From Acidaminococcaceae bacterium UBA2453 (lineage in GTDB: Bacteria; Bacillota; Negativicutes; Acidaminococcales; Acidaminococcaceae): 28,245 bases of DNA. The stretch is taken from assembly GCA_002342505.1 (NCBI GenBank), contig DDQB01000033.1, forward strand, positions 1 to 28,245. The letters run 5' to 3'. The notes under the pieces were generated by a model. It was not told where the DNA came from. It made no database searches and worked only from the letters and a program-made list of their open reading frames with translations. Below are positions 1-7,729 of the stretch, piece by piece. Both the position numbers and the translations under genes were made by a program. Each line of letters opens with the position of its first letter. Within the stretch, counting starts at the first letter, position 1.

Positions 1-15
1 TATACGTCAGTATGA

Positions 16-21
16 TATAAT
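16..21 (+). promoter_or_regulatory. possible -10 box for the TMEM43-like gene
   Basis: A perfect TATAAT lies 65 bases before the first gene. The matching -35 position falls off the left edge of the window, so only half of the promoter can be judged. The surrounding sequence is AT-rich, which makes chance matches likely. Confidence 0.3.
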
Positions 22-85
22 ATTATACAAAGCAAATATTTTCCATCAGAGAAACACAGGGTTTGTTAAAGGAGGGAACGGCGTC

Positions 86-886
86 ATGTTCAAAAAAATC
101 ATCGGCATCATATTGGTCGTAATCGGCGCAGGTCTGGGTTTTCTGTTATTCCGTGACGATGGCGACAAAGTCAAGGGAACCATGATGAAAGACGCTGTGT
201 ATGCAGAAAACGGGAAAGTGCTCCCATCCAACGAAGGAAAGGTGGTCATCGTACCCGGCAAGCCCGTAATGTTGGAACGTGCAGTGGATACCGATCTGAA
301 TCTGGCCTTTAATACACCTTTTATCAAACGCCACCTGCAAATTTATAAAAATGTGGGAAGCGCTAGCGAGAGGAAAATGCGCTGGACCTCTCTTACCTCT
401 GTCAAGCGGGGCAATAAAAAAATATCTGACAATACAAATTTTTACGGAAGTCTTAAAGTTGGCGATTTTATTATCGGCGGTACTTTCCTTGCCAATATGG
501 GAACCAGTCCTTTTACCAACTTTTCCGAATCAGCAGCTCGACGCCTTGGTTTCAAAATGCAGAACGACGCCGGAAACCAGTATCTGACGGAAGCTCCGGT
601 AAAAGATCTGGGCAGTTTCACGCATGAGGGAAGGATCCGCATCCGTTATGACTATGTGGACATGAAAAAGCTGGGAGAGAAAACATTCGTAGGAATCCAG
701 AAAGGGAATCAACTGATTTTTAAAGATGATACCTTTACCGGCGAAGTACATGACGGCATCCTTGCCAGGGACAAGGTACTGCAAAACAGCAACAGCAACT
801 CCACCGCGGGAAATATTTTCGGATATGTCTGCTGCGCCCTTATGATAGCAGGAGGCGCGTATCTTGTTGTAAGATCGGATTCCTGA
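86..886 (+). CDS. TMEM43-like membrane protein
   Basis: Predicted 266-residue membrane protein. A hydrophobic segment at about residues 5-22 (IIGIILVVIGAGLGFLLF) and another at about 245-262 near the C-terminus bracket a hydrophilic middle that should be outside the cytoplasm or in the membrane interspace. The order NEGKVVIVPGKPV, then LQIYKNV with an acidic/aromatic context, then a GRIRIRYDYVD...VGIQKGNQL stretch resembles the TMEM43/DUF1625 family, whose molecular role in bacteria is not established. The start is the ATG preceded by AAAGGAGGG at 67-75, a strong ribosome site. The gene is followed by a hairpin terminator, so it is probably transcribed alone. The family call rests on pattern memory and could be wrong. 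The two-TM topology is seen directly. Confidence 0.6.
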   Translation: MFKKIIGIILVVIGAGLGFLLFRDDGDKVKGTMMKDAVYAENGKVLPSNEGKVVIVPGKPVMLERAVDTDLNLAFNTPFIKRHLQIYKNVGSASERKMRWTSLTSVKRGNKKISDNTNFYGSLKVGDFIIGGTFLANMGTSPFTNFSESAARRLGFKMQNDAGNQYLTEAPVKDLGSFTHEGRIRIRYDYVDMKKLGEKTFVGIQKGNQLIFKDDTFTGEVHDGILARDKVLQNSNSNSTAGNIFGYVCCALMIAGGAYLVVRSDS

Positions 887-948
887 GCAGTATCCATTGC
901 GGTAAGCGTATTTAATGTATAACAGCAGAATAATTGCCTTTGTAATCG

Positions 949-981
949 GCGCTTCGTTTGATGACGGAGCGCTTTTCTTCT
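949..981 (+). terminator. rho-independent terminator after the TMEM43-like gene
   Basis: An 8-bp stem (GCGCTTCG with CGGAGCGC, one G-U pair) with an 8-base loop is followed by TTTTCTTCT. It lies 60 bases beyond the stop codon of the upstream gene. Confidence 0.65.
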
Positions 982-1018
982 ATATCATTCTGTTTATTCG
1001 GGGTGCAAGGTGGAATTG

Positions 1019-1047
1019 TTTACAGTAATATGGTAAAATACTATAGT
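1019..1047 (+). promoter_or_regulatory. promoter of the hybrid kinase gene
   Basis: TTTACA (1019-1024) and TATAGT (1042-1047) are separated by 17 bases, a good housekeeping-sigma match. An alternative extended -10, TGGTAAAAT (1031-1039), overlaps it. The same TGGTAAAAT string occurs before the diguanylate cyclase and carB genes. Transcription would begin near 1054 and leave a leader of about 128 bases that contains a repeat element. Confidence 0.55.
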
Positions 1048-1056
1048 AAAAAAGAG

Positions 1057-1131
1057 TTTAGGAAGCGATGATTCATTTGTCTGCACTCTCACGGCAATCG
1101 CGCAAACCCGTTTAATCATCACTTTCTTTAA
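1057..1131. repeat. intergenic repeat element, inverted pair before the kinase gene
   Basis: Positions 1058-1088 match the reverse-oriented element at 28215-28245 at 26 of 31 bases (shared core TTAGGA..CG.TGATT and GTCTGCAC). A second, inverted half-copy lies at about 1112-1131 (AATCATCACTTTCTTTAA), so the two halves can pair as a long imperfect hairpin in the leader of the kinase transcript. Confidence 0.6.
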
Positions 1132-1181
1132 CAAATACAGGCTTTCATAATTACGATTCTTTCAGTGAGGATATTACTTCT

Positions 1182-4100
1182 ATGGAGAGCAAAAAGAACA
1201 ACATTGTTAAATGGGTCGTACTGGTCGGCGGCATCATCATCGCGGCCATTGTGGTGTTGGGAACAATCTGGACCGGACAGAGTGCCCGGAAAGATACGGA
1301 GGCTGCCGTCCGTTCTGTCAGCCTGCTGTATCTGAACGAATTGGCGGGACGCCGGGAGCAGGTCGTAGCTTCTAATCTTCAGTCCAGTATCAGCAATATG
1401 CGGATTGCCATTGGAATGATGACTTCGGAAGATCTGCAGGATATGGAACATCTGCAGGCGTTCCAGGCAAAAATGAAAAAGCTGTACAGTCTGGATAAAT
1501 TTGCCTTTGTGGACAGCAACGGGCGGATTTATACATCGACAGGGGTCCAGACTGACATAAATTCTTATAAATTTGATTATAAAGCGCTGACGCGGCCTGA
1601 AATCTCCGTTAAAAACGAGGAAGGAAAAGATAAAAAGGTCGTCATCGCCATCCCGATGACAAAGACGCCTTTTAACGGACAGACGCTGGTCGCCTCATTT
1701 ATGGAACTGGATATGAAGCGGATGCTGGAAGGGGTTTCCCTCCAATCAGACGATAACAACACTACGTTCTGCAATATCTATACCAATGACGGGCAGGCGC
1801 TGACCGATGTGGTGCTGGGCGGTATGGCCAGAGAGAAGAATCTGCTGGAAGCGCTGAAGCAGGCAAAATTTGAAGAGGGATTCTCGTCCGAAACCGTGGC
1901 GCGTGATTTTGCTGCCGGGCACAAGGGCGTTGCTTCCTTTACCTATAATAATCTGAAGGAGACGATGTATTACGTTCCGGTCAAGGGAACGGACTGGATG
2001 CTTTCTTACCTGATCAGCGAAAGCCTGATCAGTAATGAGATTAGTTCCATCTCTGACGGCATTATTACGCGGAGCCAGATTCTGACTGCGCTGATGACCC
2101 TGGTCCTGTTGGGGTTATTCGCCTTTTTGTTTGGGCAGATGCGCCGTTCTTCGCAGCTTGCTTTGGAAAAGGAGAAATCGGATACGGAAAACCGCGTGAA
2201 GCAGGAAGAACTGGAGCAGCGGATCGTTCTGCAGGAAGAACTGCTGGAACAGGAAAAGAAACGGGTGCAGCAGGATCGGATGATCACGGCCCTTGCGTCG
2301 GATTATCGCAGCGTCTATTATGTGGAACTGGATTCGGACAGCGGCATCTGCTACCGGACGGATCTGAAAATGGAAAATGCGTTGCAGGAAGGCGAAGCCT
2401 TTTCTTTTAAAGAGGTTATTTCCTCTTATGCGGACCGATATGTGGATGAAAGTTATAAAGAGGGGTTCCTTGATTTTGTAAAACCGGAAAATATCCGCGC
2501 AGGCCTGGAAAAGAATGCCATCATCAGTTACCGGTATCTGATTCATCGGAACGGGCAGGAGTCCTATGAGATGTTGCGCATGGCGGGCGTCCGTCATCCG
2601 GAAGACCGGGCGGATCATATTGTCCATGCCATTGGAATCGGATTTTCTGATGTGGATGCGGAAACACGGGAATCCATGGCCAAAAGTCAGGCGCTCAGCG
2701 ATGCGTTGGCGGTGGCGGAAGAAGCCAGCCGCGCCAAAACAGCCTTTTTGTCCAATATGAGTCATGAGATCCGTACGCCGATGAACGCCATCATCGGGCT
2801 GGATAATATCGCGTTGCATGAAGCGGGGATTTCCGCTGCCACGCGGGATCATCTGGAAAAGATCGGGTCGTCCGCCCGCCATCTGTTAAGCCTGATCAAT
2901 GATATCCTGGATATGACCCGGATCGAATCGGGACGGATGTCGCTGAAGAACGAAGAGTTTTCCATTTCCGGATTGCTGGAACAGATCAACACGCTGGTAA
3001 GCGAGCAGTGCCATGACAAGGGGCTGCATTACAACTGCCATATCAAAGGCCATCTTGACGATTATTATATTGGCGATGATATGAAGCTGCGTCAGATCAT
3101 TATAAATATCCTCAGCAATGCTGTGAAGTTTACGCCGGAAGGCGGCAACATTGATTTTACGTTGGAGCGGATCGCGCATTTTAACGATAAGTCCACTCTT
3201 CGCCTGACCATCCGGGACAATGGGATCGGTATGGATAAGAGCTTCCTTCCCCGGATCTTTGATTCCTTCGCCCAGGAAGATTCCTCTTCTACCAATAAAT
3301 ATGGAAGCTCCGGCCTGGGCATGGCCATCACGAAGAGCATCGTGGAGATGATGAACGGCAAGATCGAAGTGGACAGTGAAAAAGGGAAAGGGACTACGTT
3401 TACCGTTACGGTTACGCTGATGGACGCGCACCATCAGGCGGATAAACCGGAAGAAGCCGTGATGCAGCCCCACGACCTGAGCGTATTGATCGTAGACGAC
3501 GATGAAGTGGCCTGCGAACATGCCCGGCTGATCCTGGCGAAGGTTGGAATTTCATCGCAGATTGCCCGGTCCGGCGAAGAGGCGGTGGAAAAGGTTCGGT
3601 TCCGTTCCGCCCGCCACGAATTCTTCAACCTGATCCTGGTAGACTGGAAGATGCCCGGTATGGACGGGGTGGAAACAACGCGGCAGATCCGTTCCATCGT
3701 GGGCAATGAATCGGCGATTATCATCCTGACAGCCTATAAGTGGGACGATGTGCTGGAAGAAGCGCTAAACGCCGGGGTGGACAGTTTTGTCTCCAAGCCG
3801 CTGTTTGCATCCAATGTGCTGGATGAATTTAACAGGGCCTTTAAAAAGAAAAACATGAGTACCGTCCGGCAGGATCATAAGGCAGACCTGAAAGGGCGCC
3901 GCGTCCTTGTGGCGGAAGACATGGACATCAATGCGGAGATCCTTGTCATGCTGCTGAAGATGAAGGAAGTACAGGCGGACCGTGCGGAAAACGGAAGGGT
4001 CGCGGTGGAACTGTTTGCGTCCCATCCGGAAAATTATTACGACGCCATCCTGATGGATATCCGCATGCCGGAAATGGACGGCCTGGAAGCGACGGAAAAG

Positions 4101-4298
4101 ATCCGTTCCCTGGACCGGGGCGACGCAAAGACTATCCCGGTGGTCGCCTTAACCGCCAATGCCTTTGACACCGATGTGCAGAAGAGCCTGCAGGCGGGGC
4201 TGAACGTTCATCTCAGCAAACCTGTGGAACCGGAGCAGCTGTATTCCACGCTGGAAACCCTGATTTGGGAAAAAGAGCATAAAAAAGATATCCTGTAA
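1182..4298 (+). CDS. hybrid sensor histidine kinase with two receiver domains
   Basis: 1038-residue inner-membrane sensor kinase. TM1 is at about residues 9-29, an extracytoplasmic Cache-like sensor at about 30-297, TM2 at about 298-319, a charged coiled coil at about 325-370, and a PAS-like region at about 370-505. The HisKA dimerisation box follows, with SNMSHEIRTPMN and phospho-acceptor His528. The ATPase domain shows ILSNAVKFTPEGG, DNGIGM and a GLGMAITKSIV lid. Receiver 1 has acidic pocket VDDDE and acceptor Asp821 (VDWKMPGMDG). Receiver 2 has AED and acceptor Asp959 (MDIRMPEMDG). There is no HPt domain, so phosphoryl output probably needs a separate HPt such as the one at 21393. The start ATG has GTGAGG 11 bases upstream. 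The diguanylate cyclase that follows has its own promoter, but adjacency suggests related signalling. The ligand is unknown. Confidence 0.93.
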   Translation: MESKKNNIVKWVVLVGGIIIAAIVVLGTIWTGQSARKDTEAAVRSVSLLYLNELAGRREQVVASNLQSSISNMRIAIGMMTSEDLQDMEHLQAFQAKMKKLYSLDKFAFVDSNGRIYTSTGVQTDINSYKFDYKALTRPEISVKNEEGKDKKVVIAIPMTKTPFNGQTLVASFMELDMKRMLEGVSLQSDDNNTTFCNIYTNDGQALTDVVLGGMAREKNLLEALKQAKFEEGFSSETVARDFAAGHKGVASFTYNNLKETMYYVPVKGTDWMLSYLISESLISNEISSISDGIITRSQILTALMTLVLLGLFAFLFGQMRRSSQLALEKEKSDTENRVKQEELEQRIVLQEELLEQEKKRVQQDRMITALASDYRSVYYVELDSDSGICYRTDLKMENALQEGEAFSFKEVISSYADRYVDESYKEGFLDFVKPENIRAGLEKNAIISYRYLIHRNGQESYEMLRMAGVRHPEDRADHIVHAIGIGFSDVDAETRESMAKSQALSDALAVAEEASRAKTAFLSNMSHEIRTPMNAIIGLDNIALHEAGISAATRDHLEKIGSSARHLLSLINDILDMTRIESGRMSLKNEEFSISGLLEQINTLVSEQCHDKGLHYNCHIKGHLDDYYIGDDMKLRQIIINILSNAVKFTPEGGNIDFTLERIAHFNDKSTLRLTIRDNGIGMDKSFLPRIFDSFAQEDSSSTNKYGSSGLGMAITKSIVEMMNGKIEVDSEKGKGTTFTVTVTLMDAHHQADKPEEAVMQPHDLSVLIVDDDEVACEHARLILAKVGISSQIARSGEEAVEKVRFRSARHEFFNLILVDWKMPGMDGVETTRQIRSIVGNESAIIILTAYKWDDVLEEALNAGVDSFVSKPLFASNVLDEFNRAFKKKNMSTVRQDHKADLKGRRVLVAEDMDINAEILVMLLKMKEVQADRAENGRVAVELFASHPENYYDAILMDIRMPEMDGLEATEKIRSLDRGDAKTIPVVALTANAFDTDVQKSLQAGLNVHLSKPVEPEQLYSTLETLIWEKEHKKDIL

Positions 4299-4306
4299 TA
4301 TAAAAT

Positions 4307-4335
4307 TTGATTTAAGAGTTTATATTTGGTAAAAT
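4307..4335 (+). promoter_or_regulatory. promoter of the diguanylate cyclase gene
   Basis: TTGATT (4307-4312), a 17-base spacer and TAAAAT (4330-4335), with the extended -10 TGG directly before it. It begins only nine bases after the kinase stop codon, so the cyclase can be transcribed separately, with a leader of about 115 bases. Confidence 0.6.
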
Positions 4336-4388
4336 ATAACAAAGCAGGGACGCCTGCCGGTTGTGTAATTTAATTAATAGTAATGAGA

Positions 4389-4426
4389 CCGTCTGCCCTG
4401 CCGGTTTTCATCCAGAGGGAAGACGG
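4389..4426 (+). other. stable hairpin in the diguanylate cyclase 5' leader
   Basis: CCGTCTGCCCT (4389-4399) pairs with AGGGAAGACGG (4416-4426), 10 of 11 bases, around a 16-base loop. No T-run follows. The decamer CCTGCCGGTT occurs at 4353-4362 and again at 4397-4406, the second copy spanning the stem and loop, so alternative pairings are possible. The next gene has no clear ribosome site, which makes control at this leader plausible. It does not show the conserved blocks of known cyclic-di-GMP riboswitches. Confidence 0.45.
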
Positions 4427-4457
4427 TATGGGCGAAAGTTTTGCTGGCCTGTGAAAT

Positions 4458-6113
4458 ATGAATTCGATTCGCAAGAAATTTACTTTGCTAAATTTAATAA
4501 GCATCTTTCTCTGCTCTTTTGTGGCGGGTATTGTAGGGTTCTGGTTCCTGTCCGACCTTCAGGCAAAATCTTCGGATGAGATTATGAGCCTGACCTGCCG
4601 GCAGGAAACAACAGAGTTGAATCAGCAGCTGCTTGGGATCCAGAGCGCAGTTAACTATTATTCTGATTTTGCTGAACGCAGGCTGCCGTCGGTGGAAGCG
4701 ATCCGGGATGCGGGTACGCGTATGGAATACCTGGCCGATATGGAAGAGCAGATGTCCGGCATCGTGCGGAATACCAAAGGGGTCGGCGCTTTTTATTTCC
4801 GTCTCGCCCCCGAACTGGCGGATGAATCGAAAAACGACGGGGGCTTCTTCTACAGCCGGAACAAACGGTCCGACCTGTTGATGAAAGAACCGCTGACGAA
4901 GATTCTGGAGTTCGATCCCGATGACACGGAGCACGTGGGATGGTTCTACATTCCGAAAAATGCGGGGAAACCGGTCTGGCTGGATCCGTATTACAATAAA
5001 AATGTGGATATTTATATGGTATCCTATGTGGTTCCTCTATATAAAGAGGGACAGTTTATCGGCGTGACCGGAATGGATGTGGATTTTAACCTGGTCATCA
5101 ATGATGTCAGCGTTATCAATCCGTATAAAACCGGAAATTCCTGTCTGGTTTCTCCGGAAGGGAAGATCTTTTACCATCCAATCCATAAACCAGGCACAAA
5201 AATATCTGACTACAGTCCCGAATTGGAAACCGTTATACAGAATATGAAACTGCCGGAGGGCGAAGGAAGTAAAAAGACATATCGGTATATGTATAACGGA
5301 AAGGAAAAGAAACTGGCCTTCAGCCATCTGCAGAACGGGATGCTCCTGCTTCTTTCCGCGGAGACCGGGGAAATCAATGCGCCGCAGCATATTTTGTTCA
5401 AGGTGATTATGTTTGCCACCCTGATCCTGGCGCTGCTCGCCGCTGCCATCAACGTCTTTGTAGCGGGACGTATCATCAAACCGCTGCAGAAGCTTACGCA
5501 GGCAGCCAACCAAATTGCGGAAGGGAAGCTGGATATCGAATTGCCGGAACCCACGGAGGATGAGGTAGGTATCCTGACGAAAAGCTTTGCGGTTACCGTG
5601 GAAAATTTAAAGAAATACATTTCCGGTATCCAGTATAAAGCCTATCGGGATCCGCTGACCCACGTGCGTAATAAGAATGCGTACGATACGGATAAAGAAC
5701 GGCTGGTTGAGAAGATGAAGGATGGGCAGTCAGCGTTTGCGCTTCTTATGCTGGACATCAATTATCTTAAAAAGATAAACGATACTTATGGCCATGATTT
5801 TGGAGACAAGTATCTTCTGGCCTGCAGCCAGCTGATCTGTGAGATCTTCCGCCACAGTCCCGTATATCGTATTGGCGGCGACGAATTCCTGGTTATCCTG
5901 GAAAACAGCGATTTAGATGACAGAGAAAAACTGCTTGCCGAATTTGACAGGCGGATGGCTGGGACCGAAAAGGAAAAAGAGGCCTGGAAGCATGTTTCTG
6001 TGGCAAAAGGACTTGCTGTGGCAGGACCGTCGGACACTTCGCCGGACGATGTGCTTCGTCGGGCCGACAAGGCTATGTATGAAGATAAATTGCGTATGAA
6101 AGTAAGCCGGTAA
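4458..6113 (+). CDS. membrane diguanylate cyclase (dCache-HAMP-GGDEF)
   Basis: 551-residue inner-membrane enzyme expected to make cyclic-di-GMP from two GTP. TM1 is at about residues 10-30. An extracytoplasmic double-Cache-like sensor spans about 31-312, with motifs such as GVTGMDVDF. TM2 is at about 313-337, followed by HAMP at about 335-385 (IIKPLQKLTQAANQIAEG) and GGDEF at about 390-551. The signature RIGGDEF is intact (GGDEF at 473-477) and is preceded by LMLDINYLKKINDTYGHDFGD, so catalysis is likely. The residues before the signature (RHSPVYRIGG) lack the usual RxxD inhibitory site, so product feedback at that site is unlikely. The start is the first in-frame ATG and has no convincing Shine-Dalgarno sequence, an oddity given the strong leader hairpin. 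It sits between the hybrid kinase and a CapA-like gene. Confidence 0.92.
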   Translation: MNSIRKKFTLLNLISIFLCSFVAGIVGFWFLSDLQAKSSDEIMSLTCRQETTELNQQLLGIQSAVNYYSDFAERRLPSVEAIRDAGTRMEYLADMEEQMSGIVRNTKGVGAFYFRLAPELADESKNDGGFFYSRNKRSDLLMKEPLTKILEFDPDDTEHVGWFYIPKNAGKPVWLDPYYNKNVDIYMVSYVVPLYKEGQFIGVTGMDVDFNLVINDVSVINPYKTGNSCLVSPEGKIFYHPIHKPGTKISDYSPELETVIQNMKLPEGEGSKKTYRYMYNGKEKKLAFSHLQNGMLLLLSAETGEINAPQHILFKVIMFATLILALLAAAINVFVAGRIIKPLQKLTQAANQIAEGKLDIELPEPTEDEVGILTKSFAVTVENLKKYISGIQYKAYRDPLTHVRNKNAYDTDKERLVEKMKDGQSAFALLMLDINYLKKINDTYGHDFGDKYLLACSQLICEIFRHSPVYRIGGDEFLVILENSDLDDREKLLAEFDRRMAGTEKEKEAWKHVSVAKGLAVAGPSDTSPDDVLRRADKAMYEDKLRMKVSR

Positions 6114-6172
6114 GTATAGAATTAAAGAATAAGTTAATTCTGTATGTGTTGGGCTGAAAAAGGAGGGGGATT

Positions 6173-7489
6173 ATGCAAAAGGTTAAAAAATCGGTTTCCA
6201 TGGTACTGGCTGGGGACTCGTTTATTACGCAGCGGCTTCCAAGAGACGCGAAACTGGCTGCGTTAAAGGAATATCTCTGCAGTTTTGATGTGCGATTTAC
6301 CAATTTTGAGATTTTGCTGCATGATTTTGAAGTATATCCCGCTCCTGTAAGCGGCGGGACATGGGCCTGCGCCCGTCCGGCTGTGCTGCAGGATCTGCAG
6401 TACCTGGGCTTCAACCTGTACACCTGGGCGAATAATCATACGATCGATTGGAATCTTGGCGGCATCCTGACTACGAAGAAACATCTGGATGCAGCGGGCG
6501 TCGTACATGCAGGCTGCGGTATCAATCTGGAAGAAGCGGCCCAGCCGAAGTATCTGGACCTGCCCCAGGGACGGGTGGCCATTATCGGCGTTACCTCTAC
6601 CATGAACGAGTGGGGCATGGCTTCCAACCCCCGACGGGATGTGCTGGGACGTCCGGGAGCCAATGTGCTGCGGTATCAGGCGGTTCACAAGGTGCTGCCG
6701 GAAGAATTGGACACACTGCGTAAGATCGTAGACCAGACGGAAGTGAATGCCAACCGTATGCTGCTGGAAAAAGAGGGTTTCAACAAGCCGCTGACCGGCG
6801 GTTACCTGATCGGGAACATCCGCTTTGAAGCAACTGCGTCCGGGGAAAAGCCGGGGACGGTTACGACCATGAACAAAAAGGACGCGGCCCGGATCGTCCG
6901 CGCCATTGAAGAAGCAAAACGGCAGGCTGATTTTGTGTTTGTAAGCCATCACAGCCATGAACGGAAAGGCATGGAAAAGAACCGGCCGGCAGATTTCTGC
7001 CGCGATTTCGCGAAACTGTGTATCGATGCGGGCGCGACGGCGTATATAGGGCATGGGCCGCACATCTGGCGCGGCATTGAGATTTATAAAGACAAACCCA
7101 TTTTCTACAGTCTGGGCGATTTCATTTTCCAAAATGATTCGGTAGAGCGTCAGCCCACGGAATTTTATGATTTATATGATCTGGGCCCGGACAATACGGT
7201 GGCTGACGGGCTGGACGCCCGCAGCGGCAACGGGACAAGAGGGTTGGCGGTGGATCATTTTGTGTTTGAGTCGGCGCTGGCTTCCTTTACAGTTACGGAA
7301 GGCGCAATCCGGGAAGTGGACCTGCAGCCCCTGAGCCTTGGTTTTAAAAACGGCAGGAGCCTGCGGGGGCGCCCGGAACTGGCGGACGCGGAATACGGCG
7401 AAAAGATCCTTGCCGATATTGCAGCTCTTTCGGAAGAATACGGAACAGGAATAAAGATTACGGAAGGAAAAGGGAAGATTATTCTCTGA
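6173..7489 (+). CDS. CapA-like (PGA_cap) metallophosphatase-fold protein
   Basis: 438-residue protein of the CapA/PgsA-like family (PF09587), a calcineurin-like metallophosphatase fold associated with poly-gamma-glutamate or other surface polymers in some bacteria. The family pattern is present in order: VLAGDSFI at about residue 10, TNFEILL at about 44, WANNHTIDW at about 84, VSHHSHE near 260 and GHGPHIWRGIEIY...FYSLGDFIFQ near 290-320. No signal peptide or TM segment is seen, so this copy appears cytoplasmic, unlike classical membrane CapA. No capB or capC lies nearby, so a role in polymer synthesis is not supported by context. The start ATG follows AGGAGGGG at 6161-6168. The 59-base gap from the diguanylate cyclase holds no GC-rich terminator, so the two may be co-transcribed. 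Confidence 0.82.
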   Translation: MQKVKKSVSMVLAGDSFITQRLPRDAKLAALKEYLCSFDVRFTNFEILLHDFEVYPAPVSGGTWACARPAVLQDLQYLGFNLYTWANNHTIDWNLGGILTTKKHLDAAGVVHAGCGINLEEAAQPKYLDLPQGRVAIIGVTSTMNEWGMASNPRRDVLGRPGANVLRYQAVHKVLPEELDTLRKIVDQTEVNANRMLLEKEGFNKPLTGGYLIGNIRFEATASGEKPGTVTTMNKKDAARIVRAIEEAKRQADFVFVSHHSHERKGMEKNRPADFCRDFAKLCIDAGATAYIGHGPHIWRGIEIYKDKPIFYSLGDFIFQNDSVERQPTEFYDLYDLGPDNTVADGLDARSGNGTRGLAVDHFVFESALASFTVTEGAIREVDLQPLSLGFKNGRSLRGRPELADAEYGEKILADIAALSEEYGTGIKITEGKGKIIL

Positions 7490-7513
7490 GAAACAGTGAT
7501 ATAATTCGACAGT
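7490..7513. repeat. weak copy of the intergenic repeat element
   Basis: The sequence just after the CapA-like stop codon contains GAAACAGTGAT then TAATTCG. This resembles the reverse element (GAATCGCTGATTAATTCG) apart from one inserted base and a few substitutions. The match is too short to be certain. Confidence 0.3.
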
Positions 7514-7523
7514 GGTCTTTGGG

Positions 7524-7558
7524 AACGGAAAAGTTTCGGCTTTTCCGTTTCTTTTTTT
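7524..7558 (+). terminator. rho-independent terminator after the CapA-like gene
   Basis: A perfect 10-bp stem, AACGGAAAAG with CTTTTCCGTT, and a 6-base loop TTTCGG are followed by TCTTTTTTT. It separates the cyclase/CapA unit from the DcuC operon. Confidence 0.9.
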
Positions 7559-7609
7559 ACAGTTATATAAAGGAGGCTAACTTGTATACAGTATATCTGC
7601 GGATAAATA

Positions 7610-7638
7610 TTGTTTAGAATTTTTAGCAGTGTTATACT
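7610..7638 (+). promoter_or_regulatory. promoter of the DcuC/amidohydrolase operon
   Basis: TTGTTT (7610-7615), a 17-base spacer and TATACT (7633-7638) lie between the upstream terminator and the carrier gene. The predicted leader is about 85 bases long, with no obvious conserved fold. Confidence 0.55.
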
Positions 7639-7729
7639 TAAAATAATAATACGGGCAGTGTTGTCCACGTATTAAAGATTGAAGGGACTGCGTTACAAAC
7701 GGTAAGGTTCCGGCGGAGGGGGTTATGTT

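Noticed and set aside
2115..2882. Long antisense reading frame inside the hybrid kinase gene (255 codons, minus strand)
   Set aside because: It is a codon-bias shadow of the kinase gene: no ribosome site and no protein-like domain pattern, while the plus-strand frame has complete kinase motifs.
4342..4440. Cyclic-di-GMP riboswitch in the cyclase leader
   Set aside because: A GGGACGC string is present, but the conserved GCAAAC-type block, the tetraloop receptor and the GCAAAGCC block are absent.
4361..4579. 72-codon frame overlapping the start of the diguanylate cyclase
   Set aside because: It lies over the leader hairpin and the first TM segment of the real gene, has no ribosome site and no recognisable features.
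6118..6141. Terminator between the diguanylate cyclase and CapA-like genes
   Set aside because: AGAATTAA/TTAATTCT is a perfect 8-bp hairpin but is AT-only apart from two pairs, and no T-run follows.
7582..7617. Mini reading frame (TTG start, 11 codons) behind AAAGGAGG upstream of the DcuC gene
   Set aside because: The ribosome site is good, but the likely promoter at 7610-7638 starts transcription after it and a terminator lies before it, so it should not be in either transcript.
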